Shown here piece after piece: positions 25,460 through 34,267 of a stretch of 51,293 nt of DNA; position 1 is the stretch's first letter, and each line of letters starts with the position of its first letter. The notes beneath the pieces are model-generated. The model was not told where the DNA came from, searched no databases, and worked only from the letters and a program-made list of their open reading frames with translations. Where the stretch lies: assembly GCA_012728725.1 (NCBI GenBank), contig JAAYEM010000003.1, positions 1 through 51,293 on the forward strand. The letters are read 5' to 3'. The position numbers were made by a program, and so were the translations under genes. The stretch is from Tissierellia bacterium. Its GTDB lineage: Bacteria; Bacillota; Clostridia; Tissierellales; Tepidimicrobiaceae.

Positions 25460-26614
25460 AAAACTAGATTTTTTTCTCATAAACCTTTCAAGCAATCTGC
25501 GAATAGGGGGTTTGGATTCCTCTACTATTAAGACATGTTCTGGCGTATTGGAAACCACTACTACCCCTAAACTTCCAATTCCCTTTTCATAATCCCTGTA
25601 TTCTTTAAATACTACCCCCCTAGTTTTATTATAGATATCTAACCAAATGTAGCTAGGCCTAAACCTAAGTACATAATCAATATCCCTCTTAGAATACACC
25701 CTATGCCCATTTAAGGATAATATTATATCTCCCGGATTCAAACTAATCTTTTCCCCAATACTTTCTGGAAGTACGTCCAATACCTTCAATCCGTGTTCAG
25801 TAGAAGCAAAAATATAGTTCCCCTTATCCTCCTTCCTCCTACCAATATGGATAATGGTTTCATGGGCTAAAGGGGCAAAAAAGGCAGCCACATACTTAAA
25901 AATCTGATAATCTGTGGACAACCATGAAAGGAACAAGAGGATTATGCTAAAGAGGGATAGTATTATGGCTGATTCTGTAGCCTTCCTTTTAGGATAATTG
26001 GATAAGGCAAAGTCACTATAGCCTAGTATAGCCATTATGGTAATGGGATAAATATGGCCACTATGGATAAATATATTAAAGGGAACAGGCCAAAACCTGT
26101 TCATGGTAAATCCACCCACTATTTCCCTTTCCCTTTCCATAAATATTGGAATTTTGCTATTAATGCCATCCACCAGTATCAAAAAACTTTCTACCAGATG
26201 GAGCACCCCTACTACAAACATTATTTCGGCTACATTGATTTGGGGCCATTTAAATATGAGGCTAATAAGGGAGATAATTCCCCCTGCATAGGAAAAACAC
26301 ATAAATCTGGGATGGATCAGGGACAGTATTATGGCCAAGGGTAGAATATAGTAAAAATCTCCTGGATTAATTACAATTCGAAAATAAAGAAATATAACGC
26401 TTCCTATAATTCCACCAATTAATCCAAAAATTGTGGATATGAATACATTATAAAGGGCTGGTTTTTTGTTGGTACCCAAAATCTCCTTTTCCATCTTGGC
26501 TGTTTTCCTATATTGTAAAAAGAGAATTCCAACCACAACCCAAAATAAGGGAGATTTTAAAACGGATAACACATTATATACTGAATAATGTAGTATTTGG
26601 AAGAAAAAATACAT
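25451..26614 (-). CDS. PDZ-domain integral membrane protein, MinJ-like
   Basis: 387 aa with about seven or eight hydrophobic helices in the first 280 residues, then a PDZ domain (about 285-370, GLKVLDVLPESIGEKISLNPGD split here as GLKVLDVLPE and NPGDIILSLNGHRV). In Bacillus a protein of this build, MinJ, links DivIVA to MinD at the division site. The gene order ftsE-ftsX-...-ctpB-minJ-uvrBA is the same here, which supports the call more than sequence alone. ATG at 26614 lies 8 bases after AAAGGGG. It follows the S41 protease by about 30 bases. Confidence 0.72.
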   Translation of the reverse strand: MYFFFQILHYSVYNVLSVLKSPLFWVVVGILFLQYRKTAKMEKEILGTNKKPALYNVFISTIFGLIGGIIGSVIFLYFRIVINPGDFYYILPLAIILSLIHPRFMCFSYAGGIISLISLIFKWPQINVAEIMFVVGVLHLVESFLILVDGINSKIPIFMEREREIVGGFTMNRFWPVPFNIFIHSGHIYPITIMAILGYSDFALSNYPKRKATESAIILSLFSIILLFLSWLSTDYQIFKYVAAFFAPLAHETIIHIGRRKEDKGNYIFASTEHGLKVLDVLPESIGEKISLNPGDIILSLNGHRVYSKRDIDYVLRFRPSYIWLDIYNKTRGVVFKEYRDYEKGIGSLGVVVVSNTPEHVLIVEESKPPIRRLLERFMRKKSSFKN

Positions 26615-26645
26615 GCTCACTTCCCCTTTACCCCTATGCCTTAAA

Positions 26646-27869
26646 TTACCTAATCATTTCCTTAACCTTTTCTATAGCCTTCTGAAGTTGTACATCCTCT
26701 CTTAAATTGTCTATTCCAATTTCCTCCACATCTTCAGGCAATTCAACTACTATATCCGGTTCAATTCCAAGGCCATGGATGCTGGTTCCATTAGGTGTAA
26801 AGTACTCGGATACAGTCAATTTAAAACCAGTACCATCAGATAGTTCCCTAATTCTTTGAACTATTCCCTTTCCAAAGGTCTTAGTCCCTATAAGGATTCC
26901 CCTATTCCTATCCCTAATTGCTCCAGCCAATATTTCCGAAGCGCTGGCACTACCTTCGTTTACTAATACTACTAAGGGAATATCAATATGTTTCTTATCG
27001 GATTTTTCATAGACCCTTTCTCCCCTTCTAGTCTCTGTATACACAATCACTCCTTCATCCAAAAATTCATCTGCAATATCTATACATACATTTAATAAAC
27101 CACCAGGATTATTCCTCAAATCTAAAATAAGGGCAGCTATATTTTGCTTCATAAGGGAATTTAATTCCTTTTTAAAATCATCATAGGTGAGTTCATCGAA
27201 GGAGGTTATATTGATATAGCCAATACTATCTTCAATTATATCCGATTTAACCGTTACTAATCTGATCTCTTCCCTGACTATTTCCATATCTATATATTGA
27301 TTCTTTCCATCCTTAGTCTTTCTTAAAATGGTTAGGGTAACAGTGGTATTTGGCTCCCCCTTCATCATCTTAACAGCCTTATCCATATTATCTGCTGTAA
27401 ATTCCTTATCATCTACCTTGATTATTTTATCCCCAGTCCTCAATCCAGCCCTCTCTCCTGGAGTTCCTTCTATTGGGGCTACTACCGTTATAAGGTTATC
27501 CTCACCGGGAGTAACTATAACTCCTATTCCCCCGTAAATCCCTGAGGTATGTTCTGTAAAGCTTTTGAACTCTTCTTCTGTCATATACACTGAATATGGA
27601 TCATCTAGGGCCTGGAATAAACCCTTTAACTGGCCTTCCAAAAGTTTTTCATCATCTATTTCATATAGATAATTTTCCTTGATATAGTCTTCCAAACTTG
27701 CAAGCTTGGAATATTTTTTATAGGTGGAAATAAGCTGGTTATATTCATTAGCGCTTAAAACAACCTTATCCTTATATTTAATGCTAATTATATTGGTTAG
27801 ACCAAAAGTGATAATATTTGTCAATATTATCAACATTACTGCTATGGTAACAATTCTTCTTTTTGACAT
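26646..27869 (-). CDS. S41 family C-terminal processing peptidase (CtpB-like)
   Basis: 407 aa. An N-terminal hydrophobic anchor (about 7-29) puts it outside the membrane. A PDZ domain (about 100-190, with GERAGLRTGDKIIKVDD) controls access. The protease core has the catalytic Ser in NEGSASASEI and the Lys in GTKTFGKG, with the RNNPGG segment before them. Family members cleave C-termini in wall remodelling or sporulation signalling. It sits between an EnvC-like hydrolase and a MinJ-like protein and has its own extended -10 promoter, although it is adjacent to the ftsEX operon. ATG at 27869 after GAGGTGAAGAT. Confidence 0.93.
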   Translation of the reverse strand: MSKRRIVTIAVMLIILTNIITFGLTNIISIKYKDKVVLSANEYNQLISTYKKYSKLASLEDYIKENYLYEIDDEKLLEGQLKGLFQALDDPYSVYMTEEEFKSFTEHTSGIYGGIGVIVTPGEDNLITVVAPIEGTPGERAGLRTGDKIIKVDDKEFTADNMDKAVKMMKGEPNTTVTLTILRKTKDGKNQYIDMEIVREEIRLVTVKSDIIEDSIGYINITSFDELTYDDFKKELNSLMKQNIAALILDLRNNPGGLLNVCIDIADEFLDEGVIVYTETRRGERVYEKSDKKHIDIPLVVLVNEGSASASEILAGAIRDRNRGILIGTKTFGKGIVQRIRELSDGTGFKLTVSEYFTPNGTSIHGLGIEPDIVVELPEDVEEIGIDNLREDVQLQKAIEKVKEMIR

Positions 27870-27925
27870 ATCTTCACCTCAATATTTTGGATTATGTATT
27901 CTATTGTATTCAAATCTACCTTAAC

Positions 27926-27934
27926 ATTATACCA
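27926..27934 (-). promoter_or_regulatory. Extended -10 promoter of the S41 protease gene
   Basis: TGG-TATAAT on the minus strand (TGN-TATAAT) with no good -35. It starts right after the ftsEX-operon terminator, giving the protease and MinJ-like pair their own transcript. Confidence 0.6.
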
Positions 27935-27945
27935 TAATAGGGTAG

Positions 27946-27970
27946 AAAAAAAAGGGGCTAATTCCCCTTT
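27946..27970 (-). terminator. Terminator of the ftsE-ftsX-hydrolase operon
   Basis: AAAGGGG-AATTAG-CCCCTTT hairpin followed by a T run on the minus strand. The stop codon TAG of the hydrolase gene lies in the loop. Confidence 0.85.
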
Positions 27971-29097
27971 AAATAAGGCATAGGATCAACATATGCTCCA
28001 TTTTTCCTAACTTCAAAATGTAGGTGGGGTCCAGTAGAAAGGCCTGTACTACCTATTTTAGCCACCACATCCCCTCTCTTAACCTGGGTACCTTCGCTAA
28101 CAGTCAGAGAAGAATTGTGGCCATATAGGGTAACTATTCCCCCTCCATGATCTATCATAATGGTCTTCCCATAACCTCCCAGGGTCCCTGAATATATAAC
28201 TGTCCCATCAGCTGCTGCAATAACATTGGTCCCCGTTGGAGCAGGTATGTCTATTCCCGTATGTAATTTCTTCCTATTCAATATTGGATGGATACGATAA
28301 CCATAGTAGGAGCTTATTCTAGAATAGCCAGGGACGGGCCAGCTCATAACTCCTCCAGTATAGGGGGAAGATACCCTTTGCCTTCTGACTATTTCAGATT
28401 CTATTTCCTTGGCCAGTTTATTTAACTTATCGTATTCTTCTTCCGCTAATTTTAAATCCCTTTCCAATTCCTTCATCAAACGCTCTTTTGACCTTGTAGC
28501 CATGGCCAAATCCTTTTTCTTATCCTCTAACTTAGATTTGGTTGTCTCCAAGGAAGCCCTTTGGGCCTGTAGCTCCACCTTTTTATTTTCAATTATGTCC
28601 CGCTGCTCCTTCATATACTTAAGCAATTCCACATCATGGTTTACAATGGACTGAAGCATATTCCTTCTGGCTAGAAAATCTCCTAAATCGGCAGAAGCCA
28701 AAAGCACTTCTAAATAACCGATGCTCCCCTTTTTATACATTACTCTAAGCCGGCAATTGAATAGGTCCTGCTTGTCCTCTATATTCCTCTCCGCTTCTTT
28801 TAACTCCTCCTCAGTCTTTGATATTTCCTCACTTAATTTATCTATATCCTTTTCCACCTTTTCCAATTCTTTAGCTGCAATATCCATTTGCTTGTCCAAT
28901 TCTTGGATTTGGGCGCTAATATCCTTTGTCCTACTCTTTATATCCTCTATCTCCTTCTTCCTTTCATTCATCTCCTGAATAGTTTCTTCCTTCTTCTCCT
29001 TTAGCTGGTCTATAGTATTGTCAGCAAATACTAAGGCATAATTAAATATCAATATCACAGCCAATATGGAATATATGGTTTTTCTCCCTATCTCCAT
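27958..29097 (-). CDS. EnvC-like murein hydrolase (coiled coil plus M23/LytM domain)
   Basis: 379 aa. Signal peptide or anchor (about 7-25), long coiled coil (about 28-240, rich in E/K with heptads such as KELEKVEKDIDKLSEEISK), then an M23 peptidase domain (about 265-375). Zinc ligands are intact: H and D in KLHTGIDIPAP and HxH in GPHLHFEVR. Unlike E. coli EnvC, whose LytM domain is degenerate, this one should be catalytic and cleave peptidoglycan cross-links. It follows ftsX by 11 bases, matching the known use of FtsEX to activate coiled-coil hydrolases at division. Confidence 0.93.
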   Translation of the reverse strand: MEIGRKTIYSILAVILIFNYALVFADNTIDQLKEKKEETIQEMNERKKEIEDIKSRTKDISAQIQELDKQMDIAAKELEKVEKDIDKLSEEISKTEEELKEAERNIEDKQDLFNCRLRVMYKKGSIGYLEVLLASADLGDFLARRNMLQSIVNHDVELLKYMKEQRDIIENKKVELQAQRASLETTKSKLEDKKKDLAMATRSKERLMKELERDLKLAEEEYDKLNKLAKEIESEIVRRQRVSSPYTGGVMSWPVPGYSRISSYYGYRIHPILNRKKLHTGIDIPAPTGTNVIAAADGTVIYSGTLGGYGKTIMIDHGGGIVTLYGHNSSLTVSEGTQVKRGDVVAKIGSTGLSTGPHLHFEVRKNGAYVDPMPYLKGN

Positions 29098-29108
29098 ATT
29101 AATCCTCC

Positions 29109-30014
29109 TTAAACGTTTAGAAATCTTTTCAATGATACGAGACTTCCTAAGGTTCCTATACCTCCACCAATGGCAACAAATATAATTGAAACATCCTTTA
29201 TCAAGGTAGATGGGGGTACCAGGTATACAGTAAACAGTACATACAATCTATCGTTTACCACATTGAAGAAATAACTGTAGCCATAGTTTACTATTAGTAT
29301 GGAAATCAAAGCCCCAATTAATCCAAACAGCAGCCCTTCTATTATGAAAGGTCCCCTAATATATCCATTGGTGGCTCCTACATATTTCATTATTTCTATT
29401 TCCCTTCTTCTGGCAGCCACAGTGATCTTTACTGTATTTGAAATAATAAACACTGATACCAATATTAAAATACCTATTATTATTAATCCTCCCAGCCTTA
29501 CATAATTGGCAAATAGGATTAATTTTTCAATTATATCTTGATTGTATACCACCTCATCTATCCCCTCTAGGTCCTTTACATCATTCACCAAAGATTCAGC
29601 ATATTCTATATCCTTCAATTGGACCACAAAGGAATTTTGCAAAGGATTGTTTTCCTCCAATCCCTCTAATAAATATGCCTCATCCTCCCAATCCTCTTTC
29701 ATAATCTCCAAAGCCTGGTCCTTGGACTGATAAATAACCGATAAAACCCCTTTATTCCCTTTAACCTCTTCCTCTATTCTGTTTAACTGCTGTTCTGTTA
29801 TTTCATCCTCTAAAAATATTTGAATTTCATCAAATTTACTCTTGGTACTTACCACCACATTGTTTATACTGAGTATTACTATCAATACCAGGCCCAATAT
29901 TACCAATACCGCCGTTATAGAACTAACGGAGGCAAGGCCCATCCCCCTATTTCTCCACATGCCTTGAAAGCCCTGTTTAAGTATATTCTTAAATATTCGA
30001 AATCTCATGCTCAT
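29109..30014 (-). CDS. ftsX: Cell division protein FtsX
   Basis: About 301 aa. Four membrane helices: one after the N-terminal GMWRNRGMGLASVSSI signature, then an extracellular domain (about 50-165), and three more helices in the C-terminal FtsX/MacB-type domain (AARRREIEIMKYVGATNGYIRGPF). With FtsE it forms an ABC-type complex that triggers the wall hydrolase encoded next. Two ATG codons (30014, 30008) fit the AAGGG site; the gene overlaps ftsE by about 26 bases. Confidence 0.95.
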   Translation of the reverse strand: MSMRFRIFKNILKQGFQGMWRNRGMGLASVSSITAVLVILGLVLIVILSINNVVVSTKSKFDEIQIFLEDEITEQQLNRIEEEVKGNKGVLSVIYQSKDQALEIMKEDWEDEAYLLEGLEENNPLQNSFVVQLKDIEYAESLVNDVKDLEGIDEVVYNQDIIEKLILFANYVRLGGLIIIGILILVSVFIISNTVKITVAARRREIEIMKYVGATNGYIRGPFIIEGLLFGLIGALISILIVNYGYSYFFNVVNDRLYVLFTVYLVPPSTLIKDVSIIFVAIGGGIGTLGSLVSLKRFLNV

Positions 30015-30684
30015 ACACACCCTTCTTTTCGTCCCTTACTACCTTTCCTCCTTCGATGGCGATTACCCTCTGTTTCATCATGTCTACTATATCCTTGGCA
30101 TGGGTTGCCATTAATACGGTAGTCCCCCTCCTGTTAATATCCCTAAGGATCTTCATAATTTCCCAGGCTGTTTCAGGGTCTAAATTTCCAGTAGGCTCGT
30201 CCGCAATTAGTATAGGAGGACTATTTACTATAGCCCTAGATATGGCCACCCTTTGGTGTTCCCCACCAGAAAGCTGGTCTGGATAACAATGGGCTTTTTG
30301 GCTAAGATCTACCATGCTAAGTACCATGGGAACATTCCTTCTAATCTCCCTTGGATGGGCTCCTACAATTTCCATAGCAAAGGCTACATTTTCATATACA
30401 GTTTTATTGGGCAGCAATCTAAAATCCTGAAAAACTACCCCAACATTCCTTCTAATATAGGGTATCCTTCTATTTTTAACCCTGGTTATATCCATATCAT
30501 TTAAATATATTTTACCCTCAGTGGGGTCCTCTTCCTTCAGGATTAGCTTTATCAATGTAGACTTTCCAGCACCACTAGGTCCAACTAAAAAAACAAATTC
30601 TCCCTTTTCTATTGTTATGTTTACATTGGATAGGGCCCTTACCCCATTATCATAAACCTTACTTATATTGACAAATTTAATCAA
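29989..30684 (-). CDS. ftsE: Cell division ATP-binding protein FtsE
   Basis: 231 aa ABC ATPase. Walker A GPSGAGKST near residue 37, Q-loop VFQDFRLL, signature LSGGEHQR, Walker B ILIADEPTG and the H-loop in LMATHAKDIV. It powers FtsX. First gene of the ftsE-ftsX-hydrolase operon, under an extended -10 at 30729-30737. Confidence 0.97.
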   Translation of the reverse strand: MIKFVNISKVYDNGVRALSNVNITIEKGEFVFLVGPSGAGKSTLIKLILKEEDPTEGKIYLNDMDITRVKNRRIPYIRRNVGVVFQDFRLLPNKTVYENVAFAMEIVGAHPREIRRNVPMVLSMVDLSQKAHCYPDQLSGGEHQRVAISRAIVNSPPILIADEPTGNLDPETAWEIMKILRDINRRGTTVLMATHAKDIVDMMKQRVIAIEGGKVVRDEKKGVYEHEISNI

Positions 30685-30728
30685 ATGTATTCACCTCTAT
30701 GTATTAGAATGATTCCTAGCCTATATAG

Positions 30729-30737
30729 ATTATAGCA
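30729..30737 (-). promoter_or_regulatory. Extended -10 promoter of ftsE
   Basis: TGC-TATAAT on the minus strand, 45 bases before the ftsE start, with a weak -35 (GTAGAA at 30752-30757). A separate TATAAT on the plus strand (30819-30824) probably serves the divergent folate gene. Confidence 0.55.
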
Positions 30738-30863
30738 CAGCTATTATATGATTCTACCCTTATTAAAAAAATCCTCCTTATTTTTATCCTTTTTTACATA
30801 TTCGTATTAATAATATATTATAATATAAGCTGAAGAATAAATAAATAGTAAAGGGTGGTAAGT

Positions 30864-31430
30864 TTGGACAAAAAAGTATTGAGGAAAAATATGCTGGAAA
30901 AAAGGGCCCAGATAACTCCTGAAGAAAGATTGGAAAAATCCAGAGCCATTCAAAGGATTCTATTTGATACAGAGGAGTATAAAAAGGCTAATTTTATATT
31001 TACTTTTATAAGTACTGATAATGAGGTAAATACCCATGATATAATAAAGGATTCTCTGGCTATGGGCAAGAGGGTAGGGGTTCCTATAACTATCCCTGAA
31101 GGAAGGAAACTAGTTGTTTCTGAAATAAAAGATTTTGATAAAGAGCTGGAAATGGGCTTTTATAATATACTAACTCCTAAAAGAGAGTATATAAGGGAGG
31201 TTTCACCGGATATCATAGATATAGTATTGGTACCAGGACTGATCTTTACCCCTGATGGGTATAGGATAGGCTATGGTGGAGGCTATTATGATAGATTCTT
31301 TAACCAGAACAAAAATCTATTAAAAATTGGCATATGCTTTGAAATGCAGATAGCTCCAAAAATCCCAATAGGACCCTATGATGTACCTGTTGATTATATT
31401 ATTACTGAAAAGAGATTAATTTACTGCTAA
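30864..31430 (+). CDS. 5-formyltetrahydrofolate cyclo-ligase
   Basis: 188 aa. ATP-dependent conversion of 5-formyl-THF to 5,10-methenyl-THF in one-carbon metabolism. The family signature GYGGGYYDRFF is near residue 136, and basic N-terminal KKVLRKNMLEKR fits the ATP/folate site. TTG at 30864 is preferred because AAAGGGTGG precedes it; GTG at 30855 overlaps that site. It reads away from ftsE, and the next plus-strand gene follows after 64 bases. Confidence 0.93.
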   Translation: MDKKVLRKNMLEKRAQITPEERLEKSRAIQRILFDTEEYKKANFIFTFISTDNEVNTHDIIKDSLAMGKRVGVPITIPEGRKLVVSEIKDFDKELEMGFYNILTPKREYIREVSPDIIDIVLVPGLIFTPDGYRIGYGGGYYDRFFNQNKNLLKIGICFEMQIAPKIPIGPYDVPVDYIITEKRLIYC

Positions 31431-31494
31431 TTAGTTCTAAAAATGATATAATAGGTGTGATAGTTGATTATTTTTATTTTGGGAGGAATATATA

Positions 31495-32682
31495 ATGATA
31501 AGGACTGTTGGAACCACAGTTAGAGGCATAAGGGCTCCTATAGTTAAGCAAGGGGACGATATAATAAATATTGTTGTAGACTCAGTTTTAAAGGCGGCAA
31601 AATATGAAAACTTTAAAATAAATGATAGGGACGTAGTAGGAATTACCGAATCATTAGTAGCTAGGGCTCAGGGTAATTACGCTACTGCAGAAGATATTGC
31701 CCAGGACATTAATAATAAATTTGATAGGGAAATAGGAATAGTATTTCCTATTCTTAGTAGGAATAGATTTGCTCCTATTTTAAAGGGTATAGCCTTAACA
31801 GGCAAAAAAATATACCTATTTTTAAATTTCCCTTGTGATGAAGTGGGAAACCCTTTAATGGACCTTGATAAGATGAATCAACTGAATATAAATCCCTACA
31901 TAGATTGTTTAAGCGAAAAAAAGTATAGGGAATTGTTTGGAGAAAGAGTATACCACCCTTTTACTGGGATAGATTATGTACAACTATATAAGGATTTGAC
32001 CATTAATAATGATGTGGAAATATACCTTTGCAATGATCCAAAAATGGCACTAGATTATACCAAGGACCTTTTAGTAGCCAATATTCACAACAGGAAGAGG
32101 ACTAAAGAAATCCTCAAAGAAGCAGGGGCTGAAAAGGTATATGGTTTAGATGATTTATTAACGGAACCTGCTAAGGGCAGGGGCTACAATCCAGAATACG
32201 GCCTACTGGGATCAAATATGGCAACAGATACTAAAATTAAACTATTCCCCCGGGATTGCCAATATTATGTAGATGAAATCCAGAAAAAGTTTAGGGAGAA
32301 AACTGGTAAATTAGTGGAAGTAATGGTATACGGGGATGGGGCCTTTAAAGACCCGGTAGGTAGGATCTGGGAATTGGCAGACCCTATAGTGTCTCCCGGA
32401 TATACAGCTGGATTAGAGGGAACTCCCAATGAAGTAAAACTAAAGTATTTAGCTGACGCAGAATTGGAAGGCCTAGAAGGTGAAGCTGCCATAAAGGCCA
32501 TTAAGGAAAGGATAAATTCTAAAGATGATGATTTAATTGGAGATCCTGAATCCCTAGGTACCACCCCAAGGAGACTAACAGACCTTTTAGGCAGCCTATG
32601 TGATTTAACCAGCGGTAGTGGTGATAAGGGGACTCCAATAGTACTGATACAAGGTTATTTTGATAATTTTGCCAGTAATTAA
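31495..32682 (+). CDS. CofE-like (coenzyme F420-0:L-glutamate ligase family) protein
   Basis: 395 aa. The N-terminal half (about 1-190) resembles the F420-0:gamma-glutamyl ligase fold, with DRDVVGITESLVARAQGN as the clearest segment; the C-terminal part contains TDTKIKLFPRDCQYY and GDGAFKDPVGRIWELADP, matching the long Firmicutes form of this family. Clostridia are not known to make F420, so these proteins probably glutamylate something else, perhaps folate-like; the upstream cyclo-ligase gene hints at this but proves nothing. Strong start GGGAGGAATATATA-ATG. It ends in a forked terminator. Confidence 0.75.
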   Translation: MIRTVGTTVRGIRAPIVKQGDDIINIVVDSVLKAAKYENFKINDRDVVGITESLVARAQGNYATAEDIAQDINNKFDREIGIVFPILSRNRFAPILKGIALTGKKIYLFLNFPCDEVGNPLMDLDKMNQLNINPYIDCLSEKKYRELFGERVYHPFTGIDYVQLYKDLTINNDVEIYLCNDPKMALDYTKDLLVANIHNRKRTKEILKEAGAEKVYGLDDLLTEPAKGRGYNPEYGLLGSNMATDTKIKLFPRDCQYYVDEIQKKFREKTGKLVEVMVYGDGAFKDPVGRIWELADPIVSPGYTAGLEGTPNEVKLKYLADAELEGLEGEAAIKAIKERINSKDDDLIGDPESLGTTPRRLTDLLGSLCDLTSGSGDKGTPIVLIQGYFDNFASN

Positions 32683-32689
32683 TAAATAG

Positions 32690-32764
32690 AAGTCATCCTT
32701 GACATAGATAAAGAACCTCCATTAATATTAGGTTCTTCATTGATGTTCGGGATGACTTTTTTAT
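32690..32764 (+). terminator. Forked terminator after the CofE-like gene
   Basis: AAGTCATCC/GGATGACTT outer stem (32690-32698, 32750-32758) encloses a second AAGAACCT/AGGTTCTT hairpin and is followed by TTTTTT. Confidence 0.75.
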
Positions 32765-32768
32765 ACCA

Positions 32769-33212
32769 CTATTCATCATATTCTACTTCTAATCTAATGT
32801 TTTCTGGCATCTTGTCTAGATTGGTTTTTACTATGGTAAAAGGATAGGAAAAGCCTTGGGCTACAATATCGTCAATATCTGGATCCTTGAATTTAGCATA
32901 TACTACTAACTCAAAATCATCTTTAGATTTAGGTTCCTTGATTATCTTTTCCACCTCTACTTCATATCCCCCAGTCTGTTTTTCTCCTCGGGTTACTAAA
33001 ACGTATATCTCGTCATTTATCCTACAGGTTAAAGCCCTTTCCTCTGATAAATATTTGGGCAATATTTCCTTAATCTTTTCTGGAATCTCTGATGAATCTA
33101 ATACCTTATATTTCACTGTCCTATCACCCTTATCTAAATATTTTGGAATAATAAGTATGGCCAATATCAAAATTACTATTATTATTCCAAATATTATATA
33201 TTTTTTCCTCAA
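32769..33212 (-). CDS. Membrane-anchored PrcB-domain protein
   Basis: 147 aa. A basic start and one hydrophobic helix (about 5-24) anchor it; the outer domain (about 55-145) matches the PrcB C-terminal domain, with RGEKQTGGYEVEVEKI and the closing YPFTIVKT. In spirochaetes PrcB is the accessory subunit of dentilisin; in Firmicutes the role is unknown. TTG start at 33212 after GGGGGAT. Single gene, convergent with the CofE-like gene. Confidence 0.75.
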   Translation of the reverse strand: MRKKYIIFGIIIVILILAILIIPKYLDKGDRTVKYKVLDSSEIPEKIKEILPKYLSEERALTCRINDEIYVLVTRGEKQTGGYEVEVEKIIKEPKSKDDFELVVYAKFKDPDIDDIVAQGFSYPFTIVKTNLDKMPENIRLEVEYDE

Positions 33213-33280
33213 AGCCTATCCCCCCAAATATATCTATACTATATATTATTCTGGGTTAGGCTGATTTATGTTCTTTTAAA

Positions 33281-33313
33281 TAAAAATAGCACCACAATAT
33301 ACTCTGGTGCTAT
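33281..33313 (-). terminator. Terminator of the 14-gene surface operon
   Basis: ATAGCACCA/TGGTGCTAT stem (33286-33294, 33305-33313) followed by TTTTATTT on the minus strand, 19 bases after the transketolase stop. Confidence 0.82.
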
Positions 33314-33331
33314 AATATATTCGTTACCCTT

Positions 33332-34267
33332 CTATTTGGATAATATTTTTTTGGCCTTATTAACAATATTCTCTACGCTTAATCCATACTTTTCTAGCAA
33401 CTCATTCCCATCTCCCGATTCTCCAAAGGTATCCTGAGTACCTATAAACTCTACATAGGTAGGACTGCTATTAACCACTACTTCAGCCACAGCACTGCCC
33501 AAGCCTCCGATGATGCTATGCTCCTCTACCGTAACTATTCCTTTGGTTTCATGGGCTGCCTTTATTATTATGTCCTCATCTATAGGCTTTATGGTAGACA
33601 TATTGATAACCCTGGCAGATATACCTTCTTTGGCCAATTCATCTGCTGCAAGTAGGGCCTTCTCCACCATTACTCCTGTAGCTATGATGGTTATATCCTT
33701 ACCTTCCCTCAGCTCTACTCCCTTTCCTATTTCAAACCTATAGTCCCTATCAAATATTACAGGTACCTTAGACCTTCCCAGCCTAATATAAACAGGTCCC
33801 TTGTATTCTGCTGCCTTATAAATACACTGTTTTGTCTCTATTGCATCAGCTGGATTTAATACTACCATATTGGGAAGGCTCCTCATAAGGCTTATATCTT
33901 CAAGGGCTTGATGGGTGGCCCCATCTTCTCCTACCGTCAGCCCAGCATGGGTAGCTGCTATTTTTACATTTAAGTTTGGATAGCAAACTGAATTCCTTAT
34001 TATTTCAAAGGCCCTGCCACTGGCAAATACAGCAAAGGTACTGGCAAAGGGTATCTTTCCACAGCTGGCTAATCCTGCTGCAGTGGCAATCAAATTCTGC
34101 TCTGCTATTCCTACATTGAAAAATCTTTCAGGGAAAGCCTTTCTAAATACAGCTGTTTTTGTGGATCCAGAAAGGTCTGCATCCAATACCACAATATCTT
34201 GATTAATTTGTCCTAGTTCCCTTAAAGCTTCACCATAGGCATCCCTGGTAGCAATCATACTAGTCAT
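33332..34267 (-). CDS. Transketolase, C-terminal subunit
   Basis: 311 aa, the pyrimidine-binding and C-terminal domains of a split transketolase. Visible are GIAEQNLIATAAGLA (Glu that activates TPP), GEDGATHQALEDI and the C-terminal VTVEEHSIIGGLGSAVAE. With the partner subunit it moves two-carbon ketol units in the non-oxidative pentose phosphate pathway. ATG at 34267 is 7 bases after AGGAGGT and overlaps the partner stop as ATGACTAG. Confidence 0.95.
   Translation of the reverse strand: MTSMIATRDAYGEALRELGQINQDIVVLDADLSGSTKTAVFRKAFPERFFNVGIAEQNLIATAAGLASCGKIPFASTFAVFASGRAFEIIRNSVCYPNLNVKIAATHAGLTVGEDGATHQALEDISLMRSLPNMVVLNPADAIETKQCIYKAAEYKGPVYIRLGRSKVPVIFDRDYRFEIGKGVELREGKDITIIATGVMVEKALLAADELAKEGISARVINMSTIKPIDEDIIIKAAHETKGIVTVEEHSIIGGLGSAVAEVVVNSSPTYVEFIGTQDTFGESGDGNELLEKYGLSVENIVNKAKKILSK

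Noticed and set aside
31495-32682. Genuine F420 biosynthesis
   Set aside because: No other F420 genes in the window and the lineage is not known to make F420; family name kept only as similarity.
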